64,000 nt of DNA from Imbricaverruca yamaguchii (GCA_034440575.1 JAOTOL010001655.1:930001-994000), one strand, 5' to 3'; shown: positions 1 to 10,816, counted from the stretch's first letter. Numbers and translations: made by a program. The notes: generated by a model from the letters alone, not told the origin.

Positions 1-484
1 GCGTAGGTATCTGCGGGCTACGGGCACACAAATTACTCATCCTCTTTTTAACTACATGCCATGTAACGGTACAATTCGCTAAGGAGTATAGACGACAGTT
101 TACTTTACCGAATCAGAGCAAGACATATATTTAACCAGCCGATATCACCACACGATGGCAGGCTGGCAAAGTTCACTTACACACACACACACACACACAC
201 ACATCTATTTATGCAAAGCGATAAAATGACAAATTTTGTGTCTGTCTACTGATTTCTACTAGTAAGAAGTGGATTCAGCTTTTCCCAACGGTAAGAGTTG
301 GTGGATTTCCTTTTGAGGTCTCCTCTTCTTGCTCAATTACTATTTCTACAGGAACAAACTGTGTGAGAAGGTAAATCAACCTTGGGAAGGCAATGGCCCA
401 CGCAAGTCTGCCAAACGGCACCCATCCTAGTTCTGGCGCTTATGTCATCTGCCATACTGCCTCGCCCAGGTGCAGCTCTACTAC
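1..484. other. Gene-free stretch with (AC)n
   Basis: No open frame or recognisable element is seen. A perfect AC dinucleotide run of about 26 bases lies at 179-204. The rest is unique sequence of mixed composition. Confidence 0.6.
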
Positions 485-772
485 AGCCAGTTAAAGATCA
501 ACTCTATCACAATCAGGTGAAGATCAACCCTACCTGAACCAGGTGAAGATCAACTCTACTACAACCAGGCGAAGATCGACTCTATCAAAACCAGGTGAAG
601 ATCAACTCCACTACAACCAGGTGAAGAACAACTCTTCTACAACCAGGTGAAGAGCGACTTTACTCCAACCAGATACAGATCAACTCTATTACAACTAGGT
701 GAATATCAACTCTACTACAACCATGTGAATATCAACTCTATTATAGCCAGGTGAAGATCAACACAACCACAA
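485..772. repeat. 26-bp minisatellite, about 11 diverged copies
   Basis: The core CAGGTGAAGATCAACTC recurs at a 26-base step (for example 514, 540, 566). Copies differ by several substitutions, so the array is old. No stable reading frame runs through it. Confidence 0.85.
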
Positions 773-963
773 CTTTGATGTCTACCCATCAGGTAATTAA
801 GATGTTTGCATGCGAATTAAATTGTGAGGACTTGTAAATTGGTCGGGATCACCTCTCCTACAAGTTATAATTATAACCACGATTTAAGTAGAGATGTTTG
901 CTTCACAATGAAGAAAAATAACGGATTCATACAACCTCACGAGTATAGCAGTTCCATTTTCAG

Positions 964-1220
964 CGTAATATTGATATGAATGTGCCTACATGGATAATCA
1001 TGGGCATCAGCGCTGATAGCATGTGTCTCGGCATCCGCAAGCTGTTCCTCACCAAGTACAGCGTATTCTTCCATAGCGGCGGCGTGCACTACCGTAGCCG
1101 CAACATGTGGCACCGTGTCTACAGCGAGAACGACCGTGTGAAGATGCTCATGCATGTCGAACATTGGGGCATCAATATTCATTTTGAACACATTTGCAAT
1201 GGCGAAAATACAAAACGCGT
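964..1220 (+). CDS. Putative exon, unrecognised protein
   Basis: An open frame runs from an acceptor-like site (GTTCCATTTTCAG ending at 963) with an ATG at 976 and stays open to a stop at 1312-1314. Between about 990 and 1180 most codons end in C or G, unlike the AT-rich flanks, a strong three-base periodicity. The peptide is mixed in composition, with Trp, Cys, Tyr and Phe, and does not look like translated repeat. I do not recognise the family. The minus strand is open in the same codon register (937-1191, 84 aa from an ATG), so the coding strand is not certain. The acceptor signal and GC-ending codons favour plus. A possible donor lies near 1218 or 1230. The 3' part of the open frame runs towards the minisatellite at 1312 and is probably not coding. 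Confidence 0.35.
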
Positions 1221-1311
1221 GTCTTTGTGGGGTATTTCAGAGTGGATGCACCACAAGCCGCCAGTTGTCAAACCCATGTCCACACCTCCCACAGCTCTGC
1301 GGACAGCTGCT

Positions 1312-1520
1312 TGATTGGCGGAGCGTCTGACCGGCCGGCGGAGCGTCTGACCGGCCGGCGGAGCGCCTGACCGGCCGGCGGAGCGTCTGACCGGCCGGCG
1401 GAGCGTCTGACCGGCCGGCGGAGCGTCTGACCGGCCGGCGGAGCGTCTGACCGGCCGGCGGAGCGCCTGACCGGCCGGCGGAGCGTCTGACCGGCAGGCG
1501 GAGCGCCTGACCGGCCGGCA
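1312..1520. repeat. 20-bp GC-rich minisatellite, about 10 copies
   Basis: The unit GAGCGTCTGACCGGCCGGCG repeats at exactly 20 bases with few changes (T/C in the GCGTC position, one GGCAGG copy). It is CpG-rich. Long minus-strand ORFs here (up to 127 aa) are repeat translations and are not annotated. Confidence 0.95.
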
Positions 1521-1807
1521 GCAGCACGTGCCGTCATCTGCCGATTACCGTCCGTCGCCGGGCCGCTTTGATGCGCGCCATTGGCAGTGTGACAAAGCCG
1601 CCGCGGGAGGCGGCCAGCCCGCCACAGCGCCGGCCACCCTAATTCGCCCACTTTTTATCCGAGCCTGGCTAATTTGCGCCGCAGGAGCCGGTCTGAGAGA
1701 ATGTGCCATAGAGCGATATGTCGTCCCCAATTAGCGGGGCCCGTGCCGAGCGGGGGCCGGGCGCGGGCGACGCCACCTATTCAGCCGAGCCGTCCCCCCA
1801 CCGCCCC
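1521..1807. other. GC-rich, CpG-dense unique segment
   Basis: CpG is frequent and CGCCGG words recur, but no tandem repeat is visible. TAATT motifs (CTAATTCG, CTAATTTG near 1640-1670) sit in the GC-rich context. Short ORFs on both strands look incidental. It could be regulatory, but nothing proves this. Confidence 0.4.
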
Positions 1808-2062
1808 GGGGCGCCCCCTCCCTCATATGAAACAGCTCGGCGAGTGATGCGCTTCATCACCTCACGTCTGTGTCGCCCGCGCCGCCTGTCGGGGCGCCCC
1901 CTCCCTCCCTCATGTGAAACAGCTCGGCCAGTGATGCGCTTCGTCACCTCACTTCTGTGTGGCCCGCGCCGCCTGTCCAGGCGCCCCCCCCCCCCCTTAT
2001 ATGAAGCAACCCGGCGAGTGATGCGCTTCATCACATCACCTCTGTGTCGCCCTCGCTGGGTC
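1808..2062. repeat. 87-bp tandem repeat, 3 copies
   Basis: The phrase GTGATGCGCTTC occurs at 1844, 1931 and 2018, an exact 87-base step. Each unit begins with a C-rich block and carries ATATGAAACAGCTCGG-like sequence. The third unit has a long C run near 1984-1997. The ORFs crossing it are repeat translations. Confidence 0.85.
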
Positions 2063-3022
2063 GGCAGCTGTGTCAGGAGCTGGGGCAGCAATGTGGAGCT
2101 TCGGCTGGCGTGGATAGCAGCCGGGTCAGCAGTGTAAAACGTGGGCTGGAGTGGATGATGATGTCATTGAAGTAACGACAAAGTGAGATGTCGTAGCGAG
2201 TATTCCGGACAGCTGCGTCTCCATTTACGATTTATCAATTGTACTTCGTGATAAGGGGCTTCAAATCACGTTGATGGCACAGGACTTCTCAGAAGCATAA
2301 GACACCAAACTTGCTACAACAACGTTTTATCCTCACATGAATTAACCCCTCAATATGAGCTTCATTACCGTTCGGGTTGGCCTCAATGTTTTGAAATTCA
2401 ACATTAACCCTACAGGCATTACATTCAAATAATTGACCAAAAATCCGTATATTTTCCTAATCTGTCATGCCCCGACAGATCTGATGACCTCCGACATTGT
2501 CTTTTCTCACCGACACAAACATTTGCTGCAGCTACACACTACATTTTTTTGCATTTATTGCGATCACAAAATTCAGCTGTGACATCATTGCTGTTAGAAG
2601 TTCGGAACAAGGTCCATGGCCATTGTACAGCAGTCCCTCTGACCAACATCAATTTGCATTCCATGAACGGAAATGCGTGCATGACGCCACCCAAGGGCGT
2701 GGCTACCTGCCATGACGCCACCCAAGGGCGTGGCTATCTGTCATGCCCCTCGCCATGCTATTAGTGGTGATTAACTTCACTGAGAGGAAGGTGCTCTTCC
2801 AAAACAAGGGCATGCATACAATAAATTGGACGATACAGACAATAAACGGAAGATGTAGACAATAAATGGACCACACGGTGAAACGGACAAATGAGGCGGA
2901 ATAAACAGTCAGCAACGTAATTTAAATCACAGTAGGTATCTAGTGGGGTGAAATTAGGATTATTGAAGTGCAAATAGCACACATAAACACATAAATTTGT
3001 ACGCACATTATATATCTATGCA
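2063..3022. other. Unique stretch with a 31-bp duplication
   Basis: No gene recognised. A 31-bp direct duplication (ATGACGCCACCCAAGGGCGT...) starts at 2681 and again at 2712. Short ORFs overlap on both strands without codon bias. Confidence 0.45.
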
Positions 3023-3033
3023 TACTTATATAT

Positions 3034-3101
<68 letters not shown>

Positions 3102-3170
3102 TCATATGTAAATACATATGTTCAAAGCAATATATATGTATATATATAATTATATATCTATACATATAGT
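3023..3170. repeat. (TA)n microsatellite tract
   Basis: A nearly pure TA run lies at about 3040-3096, followed by imperfect TA/CATA sequence to about 3170. Confidence 0.95.
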
Positions 3171-3514
3171 TATCAAAGTACTGTGCAAGAGCAGTTTACT
3201 TCGCATAAATCACCATCTTTGGTTTACTTTCTGAGGTTATAATCCCTTGTTTCGTAAATTCGGAATGCAATGCAAGAACGTATCCAAAATTAATAAGCGT
3301 AAACATAATTGATTGGGAAGCATTTCCCATTATCATGATAGTTATGTTTTCGATGTCTCGTCCATTCTCAGTCATGTTCATCAATGGGTTTATGGCTCCA
3401 TGTTCGATCAATGCTATGCAAGTATTCATGCATTCCACATCGTACTTTACAACACATTGATTTCCCGATGGTGAGCATCATAGGTTGCATTCATGTCAGT
3501 GTACTAAAGGCTTA

Positions 3515-3525
3515 CGACATCCGGT
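3515..3525. repeat. SINE target-site duplication, left
   Basis: CGACATCCGGT, repeated exactly at 3709-3719, flanks the SINE. Confidence 0.85.
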
Positions 3526-3708
3526 AACTTGTTTGTTTATTGGTTGGTTCACGACACACTTTATGCACATTCACGGCTAATGGCGCCGCCCACACTGTTT
3601 CGCCGGTGGGCCGCGGGATTGGGAAATATCCTGAGTGGCGCTAGAGTCGAACCCGGGACCTTTGGTACCCATAGTCCGACACCTTAACCACTCGACCATC
3701 CGCTGCCC
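3526..3708 (-). mobile_element. tRNA-derived SINE, full-length copy 1
   Basis: Read on the minus strand, the element starts with a tRNA-like head: an A-box-like TGGTCGAGTGGTTAAGG and a B-box GGTTCGACTC, the internal RNA polymerase III promoter of tRNA-derived SINEs. A unique body follows, and it ends in a CCAATAAACAAACA tail at the low-coordinate side. It is bounded by an 11-bp direct repeat CGACATCCGGT (3515-3525 and 3709-3719), the target-site duplication expected of LINE-mediated retroposition. A second copy at 20608-20787 matches it almost base for base. It codes for no protein. The head looks closest to Ser/Leu-type tRNAs; that assignment is tentative. Confidence 0.9.
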
Positions 3709-3719
3709 CGACATCCGGT
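3709..3719. repeat. SINE target-site duplication, right
   Basis: Exact partner of 3515-3525. Confidence 0.85.
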
Positions 3720-3847
3720 CTACACACGGTAAACACTCATGGCCAGGCATCAAGCCACGGCCTTCACGTGGCACCAGAGTAAGCACGGGCGTATGTTGGC
3801 ATCGGCGATCGACAAGTCTGCCAGCTTCCCTAATGCAGATACAGATA

Positions 3848-4618
3848 CCCTCCAGTGGATGAGGCGCCACCTGTCCGGTGTGGTGGTCAGTTTCCCTGAT
3901 GTGAGGGCCACCTGTGTTGGTGGTTTTTTTCCCTGATGTGGTACCCTCCGGTGGATGAGGCGCCACCTGTCCGGTGTGGTGGTCAGTTTCCCTGATGTGG
4001 GTACCCTCCGGTGGATGAGGCGCCACCTGTCCGGTGTGGTGGTCAGTTTCCCTGATGTGGGTACCCTCCGGTGGATGAGGCGCCACCTGTCCGGTGTGGT
4101 GGTCAGTTTCCCTGATGTAGGTACCCTCCGGTGGATGAGGCGCCACCTGTCCGGTCTGGTGGTCAGTTTCCCTGATGTAGGTACCCTCCGGTGGATGAGG
4201 CGCCACCTGTCCGGTCTGGTGGTCAGTTTCCCTGATGTAGGTACCCTCCGGTGGATGAGGCGCCACCTGTCCGGTGTGGTGGTCAGTTTCCCTGATGTGG
4301 GTACCCTCCGGTGGATGAGGCGCCACCTGTCCGGTGTGGTGGTCAGTTTCCTGATGTGGGTTCCGGTGTGGTGGTCAGTTTCCCTGATGTGGGTACCCTC
4401 CGGTGGATGAGGCGCCACCTGTCCGGTGTGGTGGTCAGTTTCCCTGATGTAGGTACCCTCCGGTGGATGAGGCGCCACCTGTCCGGTGTGGTGGTCAGTT
4501 TCCCTGATGTGGGTACCCTCCGGTGGATGAGGCGCCACCTGTCCGGTGTGGTGGTCAGTTTCCCTGATGTGGGTACCCTCCGGTGGATGAGGCGCCACCT
4601 GTCCGGTGTGGCGGCCAG
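3848..4618. repeat. 60-bp minisatellite, about 13 copies
   Basis: The unit contains GGATGAGGCGCCACCTGTCC and GGTACCCTCCGG and repeats at exactly 60 bases over lines 3960-4320. One shortened copy lies near 4350-4370 and a variant at the left edge (3900-3940). Because 60 is 20 codons and the unit lacks stops in several frames, ORFs of 142-297 aa arise on both strands. Their proteins are 20-residue repeats with no known domain, so I do not call a gene. Confidence 0.95.
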
Positions 4619-4764
4619 TATGGTTCTCTTTTCCATCAGTCATGATTTAATGAGAGGTGTATCGTGGTGTTGTATGTGTCACAGTGGGCTGTCATGTTGT
4701 AAGTGCACACTGAGGCGACGGGTTAGTGTTGTGGAGTGACGAATGCGTTACAATGCCTGCTTTT

Positions 4765-5260
4765 GTTGTTAAGCTTTATGATGCTTCAGCGCCACTTCGT
4801 TATGTTTATAGCTATATAATGTAGCGTTCCCGTGCTAGATGCTGCAAGTGTTACCATCTGTATTGGTAGCGTCTCTACGGTATGGAAGTGCCTTCGCTAT
4901 GCCTTTATTTTGGATTTCCCAATCAAGGAGAGTGCTCCCATTATGCATGCCTACTGGTAGCATAGCATTGCACTGTTTCAATGGCATCGGACAAAGTGAT
5001 GGGTTGGTTTTCAGATTCAGTTTGGATATTGTAGAGCTTCAGCGGTAGATGGCTAGCCTGAGCTTGGCCGTGGCCTTATTTACTTTTTTTTTGTTATGCT
5101 TTATGTTTCAACGCCGCTTTGTTATATTTATAACCAGATAGTACAGCGTTTCCCGTACCAGATGCTGCAAGTCTTGCCATCTGTATCGGTAGCGTCTCTT
5201 CGGCACGGAAGTGCTTTCGCTATGCTTTGGTTTTGGATTTCTCAATCAATGAGTGTTATC
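4765..5260. repeat. Diverged direct repeat of about 165 bp
   Basis: 4770-4935 and 5093-5255 align along their length (shared GATGCTGCAAGT, CCATCTGTAT, GGTAGCGTCTCT, GGATTTC words) with roughly one change per seven bases. The offset is about 322 bases. No protein is recognisable. Confidence 0.75.
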
Positions 5261-6766
5261 GGGTCGTTATTATTGACCAGCATCTGTTCGATCCTACTCA
5301 GGTCTTGGTGTGCTGGATCTAGGGGCTATATGTTGAACAGTGCTCAAGAGAACGGTGCACGTACACTCCGACTATATTGACTTAATATCGGGCTGGCTCA
5401 TTACACTCGCTAGCTGCATGAACATATTTGCTGGCGTCAGTAGTGGTACGGTATTGAGGTGGACATTGATGGATTATTTTTTGTTGGACACATCGATGGT
5501 GATGCCGAAGAAACTGATGTTGTCTGCTTGATCTTTTTGTGCTAAAGTCTAGTCATCATGCAACTACCAACTTCATTTTCAGCTCGTGCAGTATCTCCAT
5601 GCTAGTGACTTCGACCAGGGTATCATTCACGTGACCGCAACACAAGATGGCCTTAGCGCGCTGCTCTCTTCCAGAATCTTCTCCTGTGTGGCCCGCCATC
5701 AATGCTCGGGCAAACAAAATTCGGGCAAACAAAACTCCAGATGGCTATGCTGTCAGTTTGGTAGCACATGACGCCTGTTCAGCATCTGAATGGAGCCTGG
5801 CACGTGAACAGTCTAAGCATCGCTGGTCTGCTGTACTCCACGATGGCGAGACCGGGCCGCTAGCATGAGGTGACGGTAGGCATATCTTGTGCGAATGGCG
5901 ACTGTCCTTTCTACTATCACGTTCGTGGATAGACTACCGGCGATCTGTGACGGCGGCACTCTTGCCACCAGTTGATCGACTGCTAGTGCTCACCAGTCCC
6001 TGAACTGAGCAGATGATTACAATCGGGCCGCGGCAAGTACGGACGGGTCAAAATTGGTCTTAGTTTTGTTTTCGCCAGTCGATACGTCGGAAGATGAATC
6101 TGGAATCAGAGGAGGCGGAATGTAATTTTGGAATGCGCGGCAGCACAGTTCAAGTTGAATCACAAGTGCAAATGTCTGCACCCCACCCCCACATACACAC
6201 TTTTCCCCTCTCAAATTTTTTAGGTCTTTGTATTTCAGCCACTTAGTGAGCCCACAAGGGGCCCCTAGTGTTGTGCAACACTCTCCGGCTAAACAGACAC
6301 TAACCGGGTCAAGGACCTCATAGGAGGAAGGGTGGCCCGCTCCCTATACCAGGGGTGTGGTAAAAGCTAAAAACCGGCCCTGCATTGCCATGGGGTTGAA
6401 GTGATCCCCTGAGGATTCCAAGCAAAACGCATCAGTGAAATGAACCAATGTCACTGTGAAGTATATGTGTGTCGCGTGCCGCGATTGTCCAGTGGTGAAT
6501 AACATCCGATAACATCAACCCTCATGAATGTTTACGATGACATGGCGGGCGGCATGATAACTCAGATAGGCATGTATACACTGATGTAATTCGTCGTTTA
6601 ATTATTTCCTCTGCTATTCACATTTCATATCGCTGCGTCCCGTGGAAAATTAATAAGTTGTAATCAAGGCATCGAGCATTGCGAACTTTCCGTGATTTCC
6701 TTCCATCCCTTCGTCCAAATTCTGAATCTGCCCATGCATTTCAAGAAAGGTAGTTGTCCGTTCTAG
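5261..6766. other. Gene-free stretch
   Basis: No gene or tandem array recognised. A GGCAAACAAAA duplication lies near 5710. The segment around 6230-6420 is richer in GC (GGGTCAAGGACCTCATAGG, CCATGGGGTTGAAGTG) and reads like the 5' region of a retroelement, but I could not tie it to a family. Confidence 0.4.
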
Positions 6767-6829
6767 CTAAGCTATGCATTTGAATACGAGCACCACATGC
6801 CATTGACGGACAGAAACTGTTTCCCATCG

Positions 6830-8200
6830 TCTATCTTGAACTGATCGCCACGTCTGTGTCTTTGTGTTTGTGTCTTTGTGTTTGGCCAGCCTGCCATCGT
6901 GTGGTGATGTCGGCTGTTTCCGGGGGGCGTTTGTGGTGTCAGTATTTTGTTGCTGTTTGTTAAGGGTGAAAGGGCATGAGGAGTAATGTGGTGCGGACGA
7001 GAGGAAGCGAAGAAGATTATAGTTGTCTTGTAGAGGCGAGTTGTGAGACAGTTGAGGTGACTTGAAGAATGGCGCGTAGAGGTAGTAGAAGTTGAGACGT
7101 CTTGCAGGCAGATGAAGTAGCAGCCGAAGCTGAGCTGGTGCAGAAGTGTAGAGTTTGCCAGTTCGGTCGGTGCCATGGGGTGGGGGTAGTTGGGGGGTTG
7201 GGGTCGGGTCATCGCCAGTATTGAAATAACATTGCAAGAACAGTTAGTGTTAGTAAATGTCACGTGGGGTTAGTTTTTTGTTTCTTTTTCTTTTTTGTTG
7301 ATTTTATGTTTTTCTTTTTTAACATATCTTTTCATTTCCCCCCATTTTGTTGATTTTTCTTTGTCTTTTTTAACATATCTTTTTGATTTTTTAAAATCAT
7401 AGTTCGTGGATCAGGCGTGTGATAGAGAGAAAGTGGAAGATGTGCTCGTGGAGTGTTGGATGTTCATCGTTGAGAAGTGTCGTGATGTTTAGTGGGATGT
7501 TGTTCGTGTTGCAGTAATTTGTGATGGGTTGTCTTTCTGTGTTGTACTTGGTGCAGTGTATGAGTATGTGCTTAATTGTGAGTGTTCGTTGACATGTTGT
7601 GCATTGTGGTCGTGGGAGCTGTTGTAAGAAATAGGAGTGTGTGAGTGCAGTGTGTCCTAGCCGTAATCGTGTTAGTATGCGTTCCTTTTGTCTGGTGTTT
7701 TGGTTGATGGTGTGCCAGAGTTCGTGTTTTGGGTGTATTTCGTGTAGTTGTGTGATTATTGTGTCCCATGTTTGTTGAATGTCTTTGTTGATTGCCTGGC
7801 GTATTGTGGGGTAGTAGTCTGATTGTGAAAGTGGGCAGGGTGTGGTTTGTTGTAGTGTTGTGGCTATGTTGGCTTCGGTGTCTGCGTGTTCGTTGCCGTG
7901 TATGTTTGTGTGACTTGGGATCCAGAGTAGTGTTGGTCGTTGTGTTATAGTGAGTTTTTTTTTGTAGATTTGTAGTATTTTGGGTATGAGTGGGTGTTTG
8001 TATGTGGTGTGGGGTGTTATGCTCTGTAATGCTGATTTTGAGTCTGTGGCTATGATGTTGTGTTCAATTTTGGTGTTGTATATGGTGCAGTATGTCGAGT
8101 AGATTGCGTATAATTCTGCTGTGTATGTGGATGCTGTGTCATGCAGACGGGCACGAAGGATGACCCGCGGCGGTGCTGCGTATTTCACGTCTCGTAGCCA
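6830..8200 (-). mobile_element. 5'-truncated RNase H non-LTR retrotransposon
   Basis: The sense strand (minus) is strikingly A/C-rich, so the plus strand reads as G/T. The element holds the RNase H end of a LINE ORF2 (7397-8200), then a C-rich 3' untranslated stretch to about 6830. Everything 5' of RNase H (endonuclease and reverse transcriptase) is missing, the usual result of incomplete target-primed reverse transcription. The exact 3' end and any target-site duplication were not resolved. Confidence 0.75.
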
Positions 8201-8230
8201 CCGTCTTATATATCCATTATGCATATTCAT
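7397..8230 (-). pseudogene. LINE ORF2 C-terminus: RNase H plus zinc finger
   Basis: The 277-aa open frame contains the RNase H core: YTAELYAIY (Glu), IIATDSKSAL (Asp) and HGNEHADTEA (Asp), the acidic residues that cut RNA in RNA:DNA hybrids. A C-terminal finger CTTCQRTLTIKHILIHC (Cys-x2-Cys-x7-His-x4-Cys) follows, typical of I/Jockey-type LINEs with RNase H. The first 20 or so residues after the nominal Met do not look like the family and probably come from flanking DNA; homology starts near VILRARLHDTASTY. The frame has no internal stop, so insertion may be fairly recent, but with no reverse transcriptase the copy is dead. Clade (I, Nimb or similar) is not decided. Confidence 0.8.
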
Positions 8231-8429
8231 GGGTACCTATATACATGGGAGGGGTGGATATGGAGGGATGACTCACTATTGAGTCCAAACGGCCAATTCA
8301 CGTGCACGAATGTTTGTTGCGCATCTGCTCCCACTATTGACCACAAATCTATCCTTTCTTTGTAAATATCTGAGACTTATACCCAGACTGTACATAACAG
8401 CCCCTGCACGTGGAGGGCATGTATCGTGA

Positions 8430-8461
8430 GATAAATAAATAAATGAATAAATAAATAACAA
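8430..8461. repeat. (ATAA)n run, possible retroposon tail
   Basis: GATAAATAAATAAATGAATA follows a GC-richer patch (CCCCTGCACGTGGAGGG). Such runs often end LINEs or SINEs inserted in plus orientation, but the body upstream was not recognised. Confidence 0.5.
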
Positions 8462-9091
8462 GAGGTCTTGGCACCCGGGACGTGAAAATCAATCAATGAC
8501 AACCAGTTTGCAGGGTTATTATTTTGAATAGCGTGCACGCTTGCAATTAAGACCTGCACCATATTATTTCTCATTGAATTCTGCACCTTGTGGAGGTACT
8601 TATGCTCACCTCATACCAACAGTTCGCTCATTATCACCACGAGAGCTATAGAGTTCAGCGGCCTTCGCATGCACTTGGCTCGTTCCGGCTAAACCGGCAC
8701 CCAGCGCCCAGGAAATCACAATATGGCTGCCGCCGTTCGCCGCCCGCTCCAGTGCGGCTCTGTTAGGAATGCTCCAGGTGCCTAATATGAGTAAAAAGCT
8801 GGGTTGCTAGATAAGAGCCAGCATGAATATATGAACGAACTTGGCAACATTTGATAGGGACAACAAAATTCGTCCTTTTCGCTCTATGTGTGATGTTCCA
8901 TCTCGAGGATGCTCTATCAGTGGAACTGTTCAGTGTTTGAAATATCCCAACGTAACCAGTTTGTGGTAGCTTAAATTATCCGTCGCTGTTAAAGACCACT
9001 TCATATCTGTCACATCTTGACATCTTAGCCTTGGTCTCATCCGGGCACGAGCGATAGGAAATCGGATCGCGTGGATTCGCGCTTTCGGTAG
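8462..9091. other. Gene-free stretch
   Basis: Unique sequence with no clear open frame, repeat or motif. Confidence 0.4.
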
Positions 9092-9313
9092 TTCTTGTGT
9101 CAAGGTCAGGATCAGGATGGGAAGAATCCGAACGATGAAGTAAAAAGCTTATGCAAATGTTACCAGGCTAGGTTCCCTTTAGTCGGGGAACACACAGTTT
9201 CCAATGTCAAAGACAAAATGAACGATCAGAAACGAGTCGCTGCATTACTTAAAAAAAAGTACATTGAGGTGTGCAGCAGATGTTCAGTAACAACTAATGT
9301 GGGATTCAAATAA
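9092..9313 (+). CDS. Possible Myb/SANT-like DNA-binding exon or fragment
   Basis: The frame opens after an AG (CTTTCGGTAG ending at 9091) and stops at 9311-9313. The peptide pattern E-V-K-S-L..CYQARFPLVGEH...KDKMNDQKRVAALLKKKY.EVC recalls the Myb/SANT-like (trihelix, MADF-type) domain: an acidic start, an aromatic/leucine helix, a VG turn, then an R-V-A..L-KKK-Y helix. The usual tryptophans are absent, so the domain is either divergent or decayed. There is no ATG near the start; the frame has a TTG at 9095. It may be an internal exon or a scrap of a Harbinger-type accessory protein. No neighbouring exon was found. Confidence 0.3.
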   Translation, partial: FLCQGQDQDGKNPNDEVKSLCKCYQARFPLVGEHTVSNVKDKMNDQKRVAALLKKKYIEVCSRCSVTTNVGFK

Positions 9314-10440
9314 TTATTATAGTGCTTACAAAAAATCGTCGCTGGCGACAACCTTCCCTTAACTAAGTCCTAGATCAACATCTGGATGTTTCTAAAACGT
9401 GAGTGACTATGCCCACATTTTAGCATATACAATAAGGAACCGTTCCCAATGATTAAGTAAACAAGCCACAACAATTAGATACTGAAAGCTCACCCTGAAA
9501 GCTTGGTACGTGCAGTAAGTCTTGGTATTGGATGTGTGTTCAAAATCCGTTGTTGCTGAAAATATATTGTTTTCTTGCTAACCCTTCCCTCCCCAAAAGA
9601 TGCAAGATTATAAAAATTTGACTTGCTGTAATACAATTGGGCTGCTTGAGATGAGGCTTCCTATGTAACGTTTGGCGAAAACATCCTATATAATGAACAA
9701 TTGTGTATTTTCCATTGCCCGATATCACATTTTATTGTATCTTGTCAAAGTCCTTTTCTGTGTAATAATGGGTAGGGCCATTACTAAATAAGCACCGATT
9801 TGTAGAGAAGGGAGTCCTCAAATTCAGATTCACCGCAAGAAATACAATGGCAATGTATGTCGTTTGCATAAATATGACTTGCATTGCTGCTCCAGCTTAA
9901 TCTCTACCATTCAGTGTCAAGCTATATCCGTTTGGATACTTGGCCCATGTTGGCTTTTGAACCACGATGAATGCCAACTTTCAAAGTGAGACCCCATAAG
10001 GTGGGCTTTCAATAGATTTCAGCTTACGCAATTCCTTCATGCATTATCCCGTTCCATCACAAATAATGTATGGAAAACGATACATGTGCATTTGGCCTAT
10101 CCATTGGTCCTGCCACACCACTTATTGAACATCTGCATTGAAACGATGGTGATGTCTAAGTCAGCACCGCACAATAAATGTTAGCATGTGGTGCGTGGCA
10201 TATAGCATAATACTTTTTATTGTTCGGAAGATAAAGTTTAATGCCATGTCTCTGCAATTTAATAGTTCATTATTATCACCAGCTCCCGAGCAATCATAAA
10301 TGTGTTCGGGGATTAAAGATAGGCTAGCAAAACTGTATAATATTGCCCTCATTTGTATGTACTAGATATTAAATTTTCCTTCCTCCCATTCTGACTTTCC
10401 GAAGCAATCTACTAAAGCCTCAGAAAACACAGATAAGAAA
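9314..10440. other. AT-rich gene-free stretch
   Basis: No protein, array or hairpin stands out. Short ORFs on both strands lack codon structure. Confidence 0.45.
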
Positions 10441-10469
10441 ATCATGAATGCGAAGTCAGCTGTGCTACT

Positions 10470-10542
10470 CAATGAATCGTCCGCGCCAATTAATCTGCCT
10501 CAAAATATTCAGAAACATGCACATCAGGAACATGTAGAACAC

Positions 10543-10548
<6 letters not shown>
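10470..10548 (+). repeat. Inverted arm, left, of the Penelope cluster
   Basis: This stretch (CAATGAATCGTCCGCGCC, then CCTCAAAATATTCAGAAACA) is repeated in inverted orientation at 11701-11780 with only a few changes. It ends directly at the (TA)n run. Confidence 0.85.
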
Positions 10549-10623
<75 letters not shown>

Positions 10624-10626
10624 ATG
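10545..10626. repeat. (TA)n microsatellite
   Basis: A near-pure TA tract with one TTA interruption. It truncates the second Penelope ORF start. Confidence 0.95.
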
Positions 10627-10627
10627 A

Positions 10628-10810
10628 GTAGTTTGGAAGCCGATTATTGGATATGCAAATTTCGTTGAATACGACTGCGAGTTTAGCGTTGATGATCTTC
10701 TTGCTTGTGGATTCCATTGAGCGTATTATGCTCCTTGTCTCTTCATTGTGTTTATGTAGTATTTCGCCGTAGTGCATGATGATCAAAATTGCGATTAGTA
10801 CATAGAACAT
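10628..10810 (-). pseudogene. N-terminal start of a second Penelope-like ORF (partial)
   Basis: Minus-strand frame starting at ATG 10808-10810 and cut by the (TA)n at its end. The part NEETRSIIRSMESTSKK followed by AVVFNEICISNNRLPNY resembles the region before the reverse transcriptase in Penelope-like elements, where a hydrophobic helix is followed by a short N-x-x-P-x-(Y/F) motif. It lies just downstream of the GIY-YIG end of another copy in the same orientation, the tandem arrangement known for this class. The family call is inference from a short match plus position. Confidence 0.45.
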
Positions 10811-10816
10811 ACCTGT

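Noticed and set aside
485..772. CRISPR array
   Set aside because: Units are contiguous and diverged, with no unique spacers; the DNA is eukaryotic. The same applies to all other arrays here.
3023..3110. TATA-box or origin-like AT tract
   Set aside because: It is a plain (TA)n microsatellite with no linked gene.
3650..3708. Genuine tRNA gene on minus strand
   Set aside because: The A and B boxes belong to a SINE with a body, a tail and target duplications, and an identical arrangement recurs at 20.7 kb.
3577..4643. Long minus- and plus-strand ORFs of 142-297 aa
   Set aside because: They are translations of the 60-bp tandem repeat (20 codons) and are open in several frames at once, with no flanking coding sequence.
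6230..6420. 5' end of a LINE
   Set aside because: The wording looks retroelement-like but no ORF follows and no family could be named.
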